NCBI GenBank assembly: GCA_964608745.1
Contig: CAZSPC010000025.1
Span: 1 to 6,103, forward strand
Direction: 5' to 3'
DNA length: 6,103 nucleotides
Source: UBA12079 sp964608745
Lineage (GTDB): Bacteria > Patescibacteriota > Minisyncoccia > Phycocordibacterales > UBA12079
Shown here: piece by piece, positions 1 through 6,103 of the stretch
How the letters are laid out: each line of letters begins with the position of its first letter
Position numbering within the stretch: position 1 is the first letter of the stretch
Made by a program: the position numbers and the translations under genes
The notes under the pieces: generated by a model
Database searches by the model: none
What the model was told of the DNA's origin: nothing
Seen by the model: the letters and a program-made list of their open reading frames with translations, nothing else

Positions 1-1619
1 GAACAGAAATAGATTTTTATGAAAGACTTGACCCTAATTATTTTGAGCCTCTTTCAGATATTCCAAAAGCAAATGAAACAATAGATGATGTAAAAAATGA
101 AAAAACTACATATCTTGAACTTATGCAAAAAGATAGACTTTTGGAAGAAAGAAAAAGTCTTAAAGCCTTAATTCAAGAAATTGAAGATGAGGTTTTGGCT
201 AATGCAGGAGTAGATGTTTTTGAAGAAGTTTTCAAACTTATTTTCACAAAACTTTATGATGAAATGGAAAGTGCCGAAGACAGAATTGCTATTGAAAGAG
301 ATTTTAACCGAATTAAAAAAGATAATCCTGACCTAAGTGATAAAGAAATTTTAGAAAAAATTGATAATGATGGTTTTAGAAAACTTGAATTTAGAAGTCG
401 TGGAGACGCCCATCATACCAAAGAAGTTATCAACGAACTTTTCAAGAAAGCCAAAAACAAATGGCAGGGTATTTTTGACCAAGGAGAACCTTTGAGAATT
501 ACAGATGAAAACCATCTACAAATTTGTGTTGGATTTTTACAGAATGTAAAACTTTTCAATTCTAATCTCCAAGTTATTGATGAAGCCTTTGAATATCTTG
601 TAAATCAAACCGCCAAAGGAGCAAAAGGACAATACTTTACACCAAGAAATGTGATTGATATGTGCGTGTATATGATGAACCCAAAACCAAGTGAGTATAT
701 GGTAGATACCGCTTGTGGTTCTTGTGGTTTTACCGTTCACACCCTTTTTAATGTTTGGAATAAATTACAAAATCAAGGTAAAGCCAACTTCCACAATTTC
801 TCAAATCAAAAACTAACCCAAGAGCAAAAAGATTATGTTGCTAAGGTTTTTGGTATTGATTTTGATGAAAAGTCTGTGCGTGTTGCCAGAACTCTTAATA
901 TGATTGCAGGAGACGGGCGAACAAATGTTTTACATCTAAACAGTTTAGATTACACTCGCTGGGAAGAAAAAATTAAAGACAGTGAATGGAGCAGAACTTA
1001 TCTTGATGGTTTCTATCGTTTGCTTGATTTAGCCAAAGATAGAAAGAGACCAGAAGAATTTAATTTTGATATTGTAATGGCAAATCCTCCTTTCGCAGGA
1101 GACATAAAAGATGGTCGTTTAATTTCTGATTATGATGTTGCTTTCAATAAAGGTAAAAAAGTAAACAAGATTTCAAGAGATATTTTGTTTATTGAGAGAA
1201 ACTTAGATTTCTTAAAAGACGGTGGAAGAATGGCAATTGTTTTACCACAAGGAAGATTTAATAATACTTCTGACGAGAGAATACGAGAATACATAATGGA
1301 AAAAGCCAGACTTATTGCTGTTGTTGGTTTAGACGGTAATACTTTCAAGCCTCACACAGGGACAAAGACCTCTGTTTTGTTTGTTCAAAAATGGGACGAT
1401 AAAATCAATCCAAAGGTAGAAGATTACCCTGTGTTTATGGCTGTTTCAGAAAACTCTGGTAAGGATAATTCAGGAGAAGAAATTTATGAAGTTGATGAAA
1501 AAACAGGAGAAAGAAAAGTAGATGAACATAATCACTTAATACAAAAACACGATTTAGACGATATTGCTTTTGCCTTTGAAAAATGGGCAAAAGAAAATAA
1601 GTTGAGTTTTTGGAAATAA
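1..1619 (+). CDS. hsdM: Type I restriction-modification DNA methyltransferase subunit (HsdM), 5' end cut by window edge
   Basis: Adenine-N6 DNA methyltransferase subunit of a Type I restriction-modification system, expected to work as a complex with HsdS and an HsdR not seen here. The frame is open from base 3, so 40 codons precede the first internal ATG at 123 and the true start lies outside. Numbered from that ATG, a helical N-terminal domain occupies about 1-150. GQYFTPR (169-175) is the conserved entry to the catalytic domain. The S-adenosylmethionine motif DTACGSCGF is at 195-203 and a second cofactor-binding strand, FGIDFD, at 243-248. The catalytic NPPF motif is at 321-324, followed by a typical LPQGRF segment and an SVLFVQKW strand. 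Motif I has cysteine where many HsdM proteins have the second glycine of GSGG. The left extension (ERLDPNYF...DIPKANET) suggests a longer-than-usual HsdM, possibly with a fused HsdR-N-like domain, but that is inferred from partial sequence. It ends in tandem TAA stops 6 bases before the next gene. Confidence 0.96.
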   Translation, partial: TEIDFYERLDPNYFEPLSDIPKANETIDDVKNEKTTYLELMQKDRLLEERKSLKALIQEIEDEVLANAGVDVFEEVFKLIFTKLYDEMESAEDRIAIERDFNRIKKDNPDLSDKEILEKIDNDGFRKLEFRSRGDAHHTKEVINELFKKAKNKWQGIFDQGEPLRITDENHLQICVGFLQNVKLFNSNLQVIDEAFEYLVNQTAKGAKGQYFTPRNVIDMCVYMMNPKPSEYMVDTACGSCGFTVHTLFNVWNKLQNQGKANFHNFSNQKLTQEQKDYVAKVFGIDFDEKSVRVARTLNMIAGDGRTNVLHLNSLDYTRWEEKIKDSEWSRTYLDGFYRLLDLAKDRKRPEEFNFDIVMANPPFAGDIKDGRLISDYDVAFNKGKKVNKISRDILFIERNLDFLKDGGRMAIVLPQGRFNNTSDERIREYIMEKARLIAVVGLDGNTFKPHTGTKTSVLFVQKWDDKINPKVEDYPVFMAVSENSGKDNSGEEIYEVDEKTGERKVDEHNHLIQKHDLDDIAFAFEKWAKENKLSFWK

Positions 1620-1625
1620 TAAACT

Positions 1626-3467
1626 ATGAAATTTGTAAAGTTTGAGATAAAAAATTTCAAAGGGATAAATGAATTAACCTTAGATTTGAATAAATTACCA
1701 CACGGTAAGATTTTTCCTCTTGTTGGGTTAAACGAAAGCGGTAAAACAACTATATTAGAAGCAATAGATTTGTTTCAAAATAGATTTCCTGACGAGGAAG
1801 AATACCGAATGATACACAAAACAAAACAAGGAAACTTTAATGATAATGTTGAAGTAAAAGCAACACTACAATTAGAGAAAGAGGATTTAGAATTTTTTAA
1901 GGAATTTCTGAAATCAAAAAAATTGGAGCAAAAAGAAGAAATAAGCGAAATAACTATAACTAAAAGATATAAGTTCAAAAATTCTAAATTTGAAGAAAAT
2001 GGTTTTGTGGAATTGTGGAGTATCCCGTTGGTAGTAAAAACAAAGGCAAGAAAAGACTTCGTTGGTATATCAGAGGGATATAAAGAACACAGAGCAGAAT
2101 TAGTTAAAGAAATTAGGACAAAATTATTACCTCGCATTTTATATTTTGAAAATTTTATATTTGATTTTCCGTCTAAAATTTATTTAGAACCAACCTCTAA
2201 TGCTATCACTGAAACAGATAGCGAAATACAAAAAGAATATAGGGAGATATTAAAGGATATATTAAACAGTATAGATAGTTCTTATAGTTTAGATAAACAT
2301 ATTTTAAGTCGTTTCAAAAGTCAAAACGATGATGAAGTAGAGGCTGGAAAAAAGATATTAAACGAGATGAGCCAAAAATTAAATAAGATTATCGTTAATT
2401 CTTGGAAAGAGACTTTCAAAAATTCATCAGAAAAAAGTATTGAAATAGAACCAGATAAAGATATAAAAGGACATTTTCTAAAATTCAAAATTAAAGAGGG
2501 TTCTGGCGGATTTAGTATAGGAGAAAGAAGTTTAGGATTTAGGTGGTTTTTTGGATTTCTTCTTTTTACAGAATTTAGAAAAGCCCGAAAAGGAGAAAAT
2601 GGAGAATACCTATTTCTTTTTGATGAACCTGCAAATAATTTACACCAACGCTCTCAACAAAAATTATTAGAGTTGTTTGAAAAACTTACAGATAAATCAA
2701 AAATAATTTATTCAACACACAGTCATTATCTATTAACCCCTAAATTTTTACTCACCTCTTTCGTTGTTAAAGACGATGGTAAAAAAGAAAATGAAGACGG
2801 AGAGATTGAATGGGATAATTATAGCCAAGATATAAATGCTAATCCTTATAGAAGTTTTGTGGCTGATAGCACTAACGAAGAAACCCACTTTCAGCCTTTG
2901 TTGGATTGTTTAGAGTATGTTGAAAGTCCTTTTGAAAAAACTAATAACATTGTCTTTTTTGAGGGGAAAAGTGATTACTATACTTTCAAATGGATAAAAG
3001 AACAGTATTTCTCCGACAAAGACTACAATTTTAATTTATATGCAGGTGCAAGTGTAGATAAGTATGAGAATATCTTTCGTGAGTATTTAGCAAATAATAA
3101 AAAATTTATTGCTGTTTTTGATGATGATGGGAAAAATGGAAATGGCGGTATTGGTGCAAAAGAAAGATATATAGAAGAAATAAGTGAAGAATTGAAGAAT
3201 AATATATTTACTCTTAAAGATGTTAATGAAAATTTCGCTGGTTTTCGCACAGAAGGTTTATTTTTTGTAAAAAAGAATGACGATAAAATAAAAATTCAGA
3301 AATTAGTTGAGGAAAATGATGATGTTTACGATAAAAAAAGATTTAATAAGGCGGTTCAAATATGTTTTATAAAAGGAGAAAAACCTACATTGATGAAAAA
3401 TACATTAAAAAACTTCCAAGAGGTTTTTGATTTTATACAGAAAAAGTTTGAAGATTTAGAAAAATAA
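1626..3467 (+). CDS. OLD-like AAA/ABC ATPase with C-terminal TOPRIM nuclease domain
   Basis: A 613-residue protein read as an ATP-dependent nuclease of the OLD (overcoming lysogenization defect) type. The N-terminal strand leads into a Walker A loop, GLNESGKTT (34-42). A variable, lysine/glutamate-rich helical insertion covers about 75-290. The ABC signature-like segment FSIGERSLGFRW (296-307) is followed by Walker B LFLFDEP with D333 and E334, and by a switch histidine in STHSH (363-367). The C-terminal part has TOPRIM hallmarks: FFEGKSD with E446 and D450, and VFDDDG with acidic residues 499-501, which would bind the catalytic metal. OLD-family and related ATPase/TOPRIM proteins act in phage defence (OLD itself, GajA of Gabija, and the AriA/AriB pair of PARIS). 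Its place between hsdM and hsdS recalls the rlo genes embedded in Campylobacter hsd loci. A fused PARIS-like ATPase/TOPRIM protein is an alternative reading. No helicase partner is adjacent, which argues against Gabija. The start ATG has only a weak, distant GGAA upstream. Confidence 0.85.
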   Translation: MKFVKFEIKNFKGINELTLDLNKLPHGKIFPLVGLNESGKTTILEAIDLFQNRFPDEEEYRMIHKTKQGNFNDNVEVKATLQLEKEDLEFFKEFLKSKKLEQKEEISEITITKRYKFKNSKFEENGFVELWSIPLVVKTKARKDFVGISEGYKEHRAELVKEIRTKLLPRILYFENFIFDFPSKIYLEPTSNAITETDSEIQKEYREILKDILNSIDSSYSLDKHILSRFKSQNDDEVEAGKKILNEMSQKLNKIIVNSWKETFKNSSEKSIEIEPDKDIKGHFLKFKIKEGSGGFSIGERSLGFRWFFGFLLFTEFRKARKGENGEYLFLFDEPANNLHQRSQQKLLELFEKLTDKSKIIYSTHSHYLLTPKFLLTSFVVKDDGKKENEDGEIEWDNYSQDINANPYRSFVADSTNEETHFQPLLDCLEYVESPFEKTNNIVFFEGKSDYYTFKWIKEQYFSDKDYNFNLYAGASVDKYENIFREYLANNKKFIAVFDDDGKNGNGGIGAKERYIEEISEELKNNIFTLKDVNENFAGFRTEGLFFVKKNDDKIKIQKLVEENDDVYDKKRFNKAVQICFIKGEKPTLMKNTLKNFQEVFDFIQKKFEDLEK

Positions 3468-3470
3468 TTT

Positions 3471-4841
3471 ATGCCACAAATAAGCACAGTTAAATACTCT
3501 GATATTAAAGAAGCGAGAAGATATGACGCCGAGTATTTTAAGCCTGAGTATTTAGAGATAGACAGAATTTTATCTAAATTTGGAGATGTAAAAAAATTAG
3601 AAAATATATCAAAAATTATAACAAACGGACATACCCCAAGATTTGCTGATTTATCTGTTGGAGAGATTAAATTTCTAACGGCAGAACATATTGATGATTT
3701 TAAGATTGAAACTAAAAATACTAAGTTTATAAAAAGAGAACCACACGAAAAAGAATTAAAGAAAACAAAACTAAAAACAAACGATTTACTTGTTACAATC
3801 AAGGGTAAAATAGGTAATTTTGCTGTCGTGGGTTTTGACACAAAAAATGAATTTAATGTAAATCAAGATGTAGGTAGAATTGTCTTAGAAAAAGATTTTA
3901 ACCCTTATTATGTAGCAGGTTTCCTAAATTCAAAATATGGCAAGTTACAATCATATAGAGTTAGCACGGGTCAAATAAACCCATTTTTAGGCTTGGGTAA
4001 TTTGAAAACACTTAAAATACCATTTGTAGATAGAGACTTCCAAAACAAAATTGAAAAAACCATTAAAGAAGCATATAAGAAACAAAATCAATCAAAAGAA
4101 TTATATAAAGAAGCCGAGGAATTGCTTCTGAAAGAATTAGGTTTGTTAGATTACCAACCAAAACATAATCTATCTTTTGAAACTACTGCAAGTAATATAA
4201 AAGAAGCCAAAAGATTTGATAGTGAGTATTTTCAGCCTGAATATATTGAGGTTATTAAACGAATTAGAAATTATAAAAAAGGTTACGCCTCCGCAGGAGA
4301 TATTGTTAAATGGAAAAAAGGGATAGAAGTTGGAACAGAGGCTTATGTTGAAAAAGGAAAAGATTTCATTAGGGTTTCAGATTTTTCTACTTTTGGTGTA
4401 GAGGAGAGTTCAAAAAAAATATCAGAAGAATTGTTTAGTAAGATAAGAGATGATTTTCAGCCTAAAAAAGGAGAGATTTTGTTTACCAAAGATGGGACGA
4501 TAGGAATAACTTATGTTTTGAAAGAAGATGTTAATGGTGTTTTGAGTGGTGCTTTTCTAAGACTGTCCCTTAGAAAAAACTTTGTAGATTTAAGTAAAGA
4601 ATACCTTTGTTTGTTTTTTAACTCCATTCTTTCTCAATTACAGATTAAACAATTATCTGGCGGGGCTTTGATTGCTCATCTCAAACCATCAGATTTTGAA
4701 AAGATTAAAATACCTTTGGTTGATACAAAAACTCAAAATCAAATTTCAGAGAAAGTAAAAAAGAGTTTTGAATTAAGAAAAGAAAGTAAACAACTTCTTG
4801 AAAAAGCCAAAAAAATGGTTGAGGAAGAAATTGAGAAATAA
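3471..4841 (+). CDS. hsdS: Type I restriction-modification specificity subunit (HsdS), two target recognition domains
   Basis: A 456-residue DNA-recognition subunit, full length for the family, that should position HsdM (and HsdR) on a bipartite target. It has two half-repeats, each made of a conserved entry segment, a target recognition domain (TRD) and a conserved helix. The entry segments begin at S10 (DIKEARRYDAEYF) and S241 (NIKEAKRFDSEYF). TRD1 spans about 35-180 and TRD2 about 265-411. Each TRD ends in a KIP(F/L)VD strand (P184 and P415) followed by a charged helix, about 190-229 for the central spacer and 421-456 for the C-terminal one. The TRDs contain family-typical segments such as LVTIKGKIGNFAVV and ILFTKDGTIGITYV. 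The two TRDs look clearly different in sequence, so an asymmetric bipartite site is expected; the actual site cannot be read from sequence. The ATG lies 3 bases after the ATPase stop (TAATTTATG) with no Shine-Dalgarno site. Confidence 0.95.
   Translation: MPQISTVKYSDIKEARRYDAEYFKPEYLEIDRILSKFGDVKKLENISKIITNGHTPRFADLSVGEIKFLTAEHIDDFKIETKNTKFIKREPHEKELKKTKLKTNDLLVTIKGKIGNFAVVGFDTKNEFNVNQDVGRIVLEKDFNPYYVAGFLNSKYGKLQSYRVSTGQINPFLGLGNLKTLKIPFVDRDFQNKIEKTIKEAYKKQNQSKELYKEAEELLLKELGLLDYQPKHNLSFETTASNIKEAKRFDSEYFQPEYIEVIKRIRNYKKGYASAGDIVKWKKGIEVGTEAYVEKGKDFIRVSDFSTFGVEESSKKISEELFSKIRDDFQPKKGEILFTKDGTIGITYVLKEDVNGVLSGAFLRLSLRKNFVDLSKEYLCLFFNSILSQLQIKQLSGGALIAHLKPSDFEKIKIPLVDTKTQNQISEKVKKSFELRKESKQLLEKAKKMVEEEIEK
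3498..3560 (+). repeat. HsdS internal repeat, copy 1 (entry to TRD1)
   Basis: Codons for residues 10-30 of HsdS. By direct comparison 14 of the 21 residues are identical to residues 241-261 and the other seven are conservative swaps. The distance between copies is 693 bases (231 codons). It marks the start of the first half of the pseudo-twofold HsdS fold. Confidence 0.85.
4191..4253 (+). repeat. HsdS internal repeat, copy 2 (entry to TRD2)
   Basis: Codons for residues 241-261 of HsdS, the partner of the repeat at residues 10-30. The DNA copies have diverged mainly at third positions, so this is an old duplication held by protein-level selection. Such conserved segments are known places for TRD exchange by recombination in hsdS genes. 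Confidence 0.85.
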
Positions 4842-4848
4842 AATTATG
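4836..4848 (+). promoter_or_regulatory. Stop-start junction hsdS / HEPN-like gene, no Shine-Dalgarno
   Basis: AAATAAAATTATG joins the hsdS stop (TAA at 4839) to the next ATG at 4846. No purine-rich Shine-Dalgarno sequence sits at the usual distance; the only GAGG is over 20 bases upstream inside hsdS. The identical 13 bases recur at the next junction, which supports 4846 as the real start. Confidence 0.6.
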
Positions 4849-5691
4849 TCAGGATTAAAAGAAAAAATGGAAAGATTTAATAAAAGATGGTCTGTAACTT
4901 CCAACGAAAACGAGGAAGAGGCTTTTTCAAAGTTCAAAACTCGTATTTTGAATATATTCAAAGATATTGATAACCATTTAACAAAAGAAAGTATCTCAAC
5001 TTTTTGTCAGTTTTATGGAATTACAGAAAAATGGGAAACTCATTTATACGCAGATAGAAGATGGAGTAAAAATGTTATAAACCGTTTAGTTTCAGAAGAA
5101 AAACCTGTTGAGTTTTATAAATTATTGGAATTTATTTTCGCTCTTGATATTACTCGTATTATGGATTACAGAAGTAATAGATATTCATATAGTAGGGATA
5201 TATTGTTAAATAATGTTGCAGAAGCAATTGATTTTTCAAATGTAGATGTTGCGGTTGCGGTAAAAGACGAAGAAGTTATTTTCTATCCATCAGGAGAAAA
5301 AACGTTAGACGAAGAATTAGTTGAGGAGCCACTTTCTTTTTTACAAGGAAAATCATCTGAACACTTTATTGATGGATTAAAATTTTACCAAGCAAAGAAT
5401 TATGTTAAATCAGCCGAAAGTTTAAGGCGTTCAATAGAAGAATTTTTGAAAGAAAAATTAAACAATTCAAAAGGATTGCAGGCTAATATAAAACAAGTTC
5501 AAAGTGATTTGAAGAGTAATGGCAGTGATAGTAGTGTAAGAAATATAATTTTTTCTACATTAAATTATCTTGATACCTATTTCAATGATAACAGTAAACA
5601 TAATGATGGAGATATAGATGAAGCCGAATGTGAGTTTTTAATTTATCAAACAGGACTTTTAATGAGGTATATAGATAAAGTTATTAAATAA
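4846..5691 (+). CDS. Hypothetical protein with HEPN-like C-terminal helical domain
   Basis: A 281-residue protein that I do not recognise as a named family. The ATG at 4846 is preferred because it lies 4 bases after the hsdS stop in the same TAA-AATT-ATG arrangement used by the next gene; the frame is open 16 codons further to a TTG inside hsdS. The N-terminal half (about 1-140) is soluble, rich in charged and aromatic residues, and includes FSKFKTRILNIF and FYKLLEFIFALDI helices. A short strand-like stretch (VDVAVAVKDEEVIFYPSG) forms the middle. The C-terminal half (about 172-281) is helical, with a YVKSAESLRRSIEEFLKEKL helix and a final SKHNDGDIDEAE plus LLMRYIDKVI pattern. That layout resembles HEPN-type domains of the DUF4145/AbiJ-like kind, common in defence and toxin proteins. 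The catalytic R-x4-6-H motif is missing: H252 has no arginine at the required spacing. If it is HEPN, it may be non-catalytic. There are no membrane segments. A role in defence is inferred only from context. Confidence 0.8.
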   Translation: MSGLKEKMERFNKRWSVTSNENEEEAFSKFKTRILNIFKDIDNHLTKESISTFCQFYGITEKWETHLYADRRWSKNVINRLVSEEKPVEFYKLLEFIFALDITRIMDYRSNRYSYSRDILLNNVAEAIDFSNVDVAVAVKDEEVIFYPSGEKTLDEELVEEPLSFLQGKSSEHFIDGLKFYQAKNYVKSAESLRRSIEEFLKEKLNNSKGLQANIKQVQSDLKSNGSDSSVRNIIFSTLNYLDTYFNDNSKHNDGDIDEAECEFLIYQTGLLMRYIDKVIK

Positions 5692-5698
5692 AATTATG
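5686..5698 (+). promoter_or_regulatory. Stop-start junction HEPN-like gene / membrane protein gene, no Shine-Dalgarno
   Basis: The same 13 bases, AAATAAAATTATG, as the junction after hsdS: TAA stop, a 4-base AATT gap, then ATG. This fits translation by re-initiation or by an A/T-rich, Shine-Dalgarno-independent start signal. Confidence 0.6.
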
Positions 5699-6004
5699 AG
5701 ATTTGATTTACTAAAAGAAATAAGAAAGACATTTAGATTAGGTTCTGATGATTTTAAGGCAACAATTAAACTTATCGGTGTCGTTTTAGTTGTTGTGCTT
5801 GTTTTGGGTAGTATTCTAAATTTATGGGATTTTATTGCTTCAAAACAAACTGATTATAAATACAAAATTTGTGAAAAGGGTTTATTTAGAAATTGTGAAA
5901 AAGCAGATAAATACCGTATAAACAATTCTGGTTCGTGTGTAAAGTATTGGAATGAAAAAGAAAATCTCTTGTGTGGAGATTTTATTGTAAAAGAATTAAA
6001 ATAA
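5696..6004 (+). CDS. Small single-pass membrane protein with four cysteines
   Basis: A 102-residue protein of unknown family. A positively charged N-terminal region (residues 1-25, including KEIRKTFR) precedes one hydrophobic helix (about 26-43, IGVVLVVVLVLGSIL). By the positive-inside rule the N-terminus should be cytoplasmic and the C-terminal 55 residues outside the membrane. That tail carries four cysteines (C59, C67, C81, C93) in a compact, lysine-rich segment, which would suit two disulfide bonds or a metal site. It has no signal-peptidase or lipobox site that I can see; the helix is better read as a signal anchor. It starts 4 bases after the preceding stop, so it is coupled to the HEPN-like gene. 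A membrane protein at the end of a defence operon could be an effector or anchor, but an unrelated passenger gene is equally possible. Confidence 0.78.
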   Translation: MRFDLLKEIRKTFRLGSDDFKATIKLIGVVLVVVLVLGSILNLWDFIASKQTDYKYKICEKGLFRNCEKADKYRINNSGSCVKYWNEKENLLCGDFIVKELK

Positions 6005-6012
6005 AAATTATG
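5999..6012 (+). promoter_or_regulatory. Stop-start junction membrane protein gene / right-edge gene, no Shine-Dalgarno
   Basis: AAATAAAAATTATG, the junction sequence seen twice upstream with one extra A, giving a 5-base gap between TAA and ATG. It supports the truncated right-edge frame as a real gene in the same transcript. Confidence 0.55.
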
Positions 6013-6103
6013 AAAATAACACAACAGCAAAAAGAAAAAATTGAACACTATCTAAAACTTTTCAACAAAGAAAGTGATGTTACTGACAAAAATAATGGTT
6101 CTT
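6010..6103 (+). CDS. Start of a further operon gene, cut by right window edge
   Basis: An ATG 5 bases after the preceding stop opens a frame that stays open to the window end (31 codons: MKITQQQKEKIEHYLKLFNK and onward, hydrophilic). It follows the same TAA-A/T-rich-ATG junction as the two genes before it, which is the main reason to accept it. The visible residues are charged and helical, with no recognisable domain. They do not resemble the usual start of HsdR, but 31 residues are too few to decide. Confidence 0.6.
   Translation, partial: MKITQQQKEKIEHYLKLFNKESDVTDKNNGS

Noticed and set aside
123..125. ATG at 123 as the true hsdM start
   Set aside because: The frame is open to the left edge with protein-like residues, and there is no ribosome site or promoter-like region before it.
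1775..2137. 120-codon minus-strand open frame inside the ATPase gene
   Set aside because: Antisense shadow with low-complexity serine/phenylalanine/leucine content and no recognisable domain.
3356..3841. 161-codon minus-strand open frame across the ATPase/hsdS junction
   Set aside because: It is antisense to two well-supported genes and its serine/phenylalanine-rich product is what reverse-complemented lysine/glutamate-rich coding sequence gives.
4798..4845. Longer start (TTG at 4798) for the HEPN-like gene, overlapping hsdS
   Set aside because: It would use TTG without a Shine-Dalgarno site inside hsdS, while the ATG at 4846 matches the stop-start pattern of the next two genes.
5596..5604. 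Catalytic HEPN RNase motif around H252 of the HEPN-like protein
   Set aside because: The residue at the required arginine position is not arginine (the local sequence is FNDNSKHN), so catalytic RNase activity is not claimed.
1..6103. CRISPR array, tRNA or rRNA genes, insertion sequences, rho-independent terminators
   Set aside because: The window is almost fully coding with gaps of 3-6 bases; I saw no regularly spaced repeats, inverted terminal repeats, cloverleaf-like sequence or GC-rich hairpin followed by a T run.
1..6103. Alternative genetic code (TGA as tryptophan or glycine)
   Set aside because: All domains are complete under the standard code, tryptophan is encoded by TGG and all visible stops are TAA, so nothing requires recoding, although TGA use cannot be judged directly.

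Overview
The window is a compact, AT-rich bacterial defence operon with every supported gene on the + strand. It is built around a Type I restriction-modification locus: the modification subunit (hsdM, cut by the left edge) and the specificity subunit (hsdS). A large ABC-type ATPase with a probable C-terminal TOPRIM nuclease domain, OLD-like in architecture, sits between them. After hsdS come a 281-residue protein with a HEPN-like helical C-terminal half, a 102-residue single-pass membrane protein with four cysteines, and the first 31 codons of another gene cut by the right edge. No hsdR is visible; it could lie on either side.

The genes are separated by only 3 to 6 bases, with no room for promoters or terminators between them, so they are almost certainly co-transcribed and probably translationally coupled. 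All five visible stop codons are TAA. None of the starts has a convincing Shine-Dalgarno sequence. The last three junctions instead share a nearly identical AT-rich stop-start sequence (AAATAAAATTATG or one base longer).

The low GC content, preference for AGA arginine codons and lack of Shine-Dalgarno sites would fit Bacteroidota or a candidate-phyla (Patescibacteria-like) genome. The window holds no taxonomic marker, so this is only a suggestion. TGG is used for tryptophan and no reading frame needs a recoded TGA.

How the parts may work together: HsdM and HsdS should form the methyltransferase that marks a bipartite target and, with an HsdR encoded elsewhere, restricts unmarked DNA. The OLD-like ATPase/TOPRIM protein is in the position of the 'restriction-linked' genes (rlo) known from Campylobacter hsd loci. 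It may be a second defence layer, for instance an abortive-infection nuclease that acts when restriction fails or is inhibited. The HEPN-like protein and the small membrane protein have no function I can assign. Their tight coupling to hsdS makes them candidates for accessory defence components, and this downstream group is the least explained part of the window.
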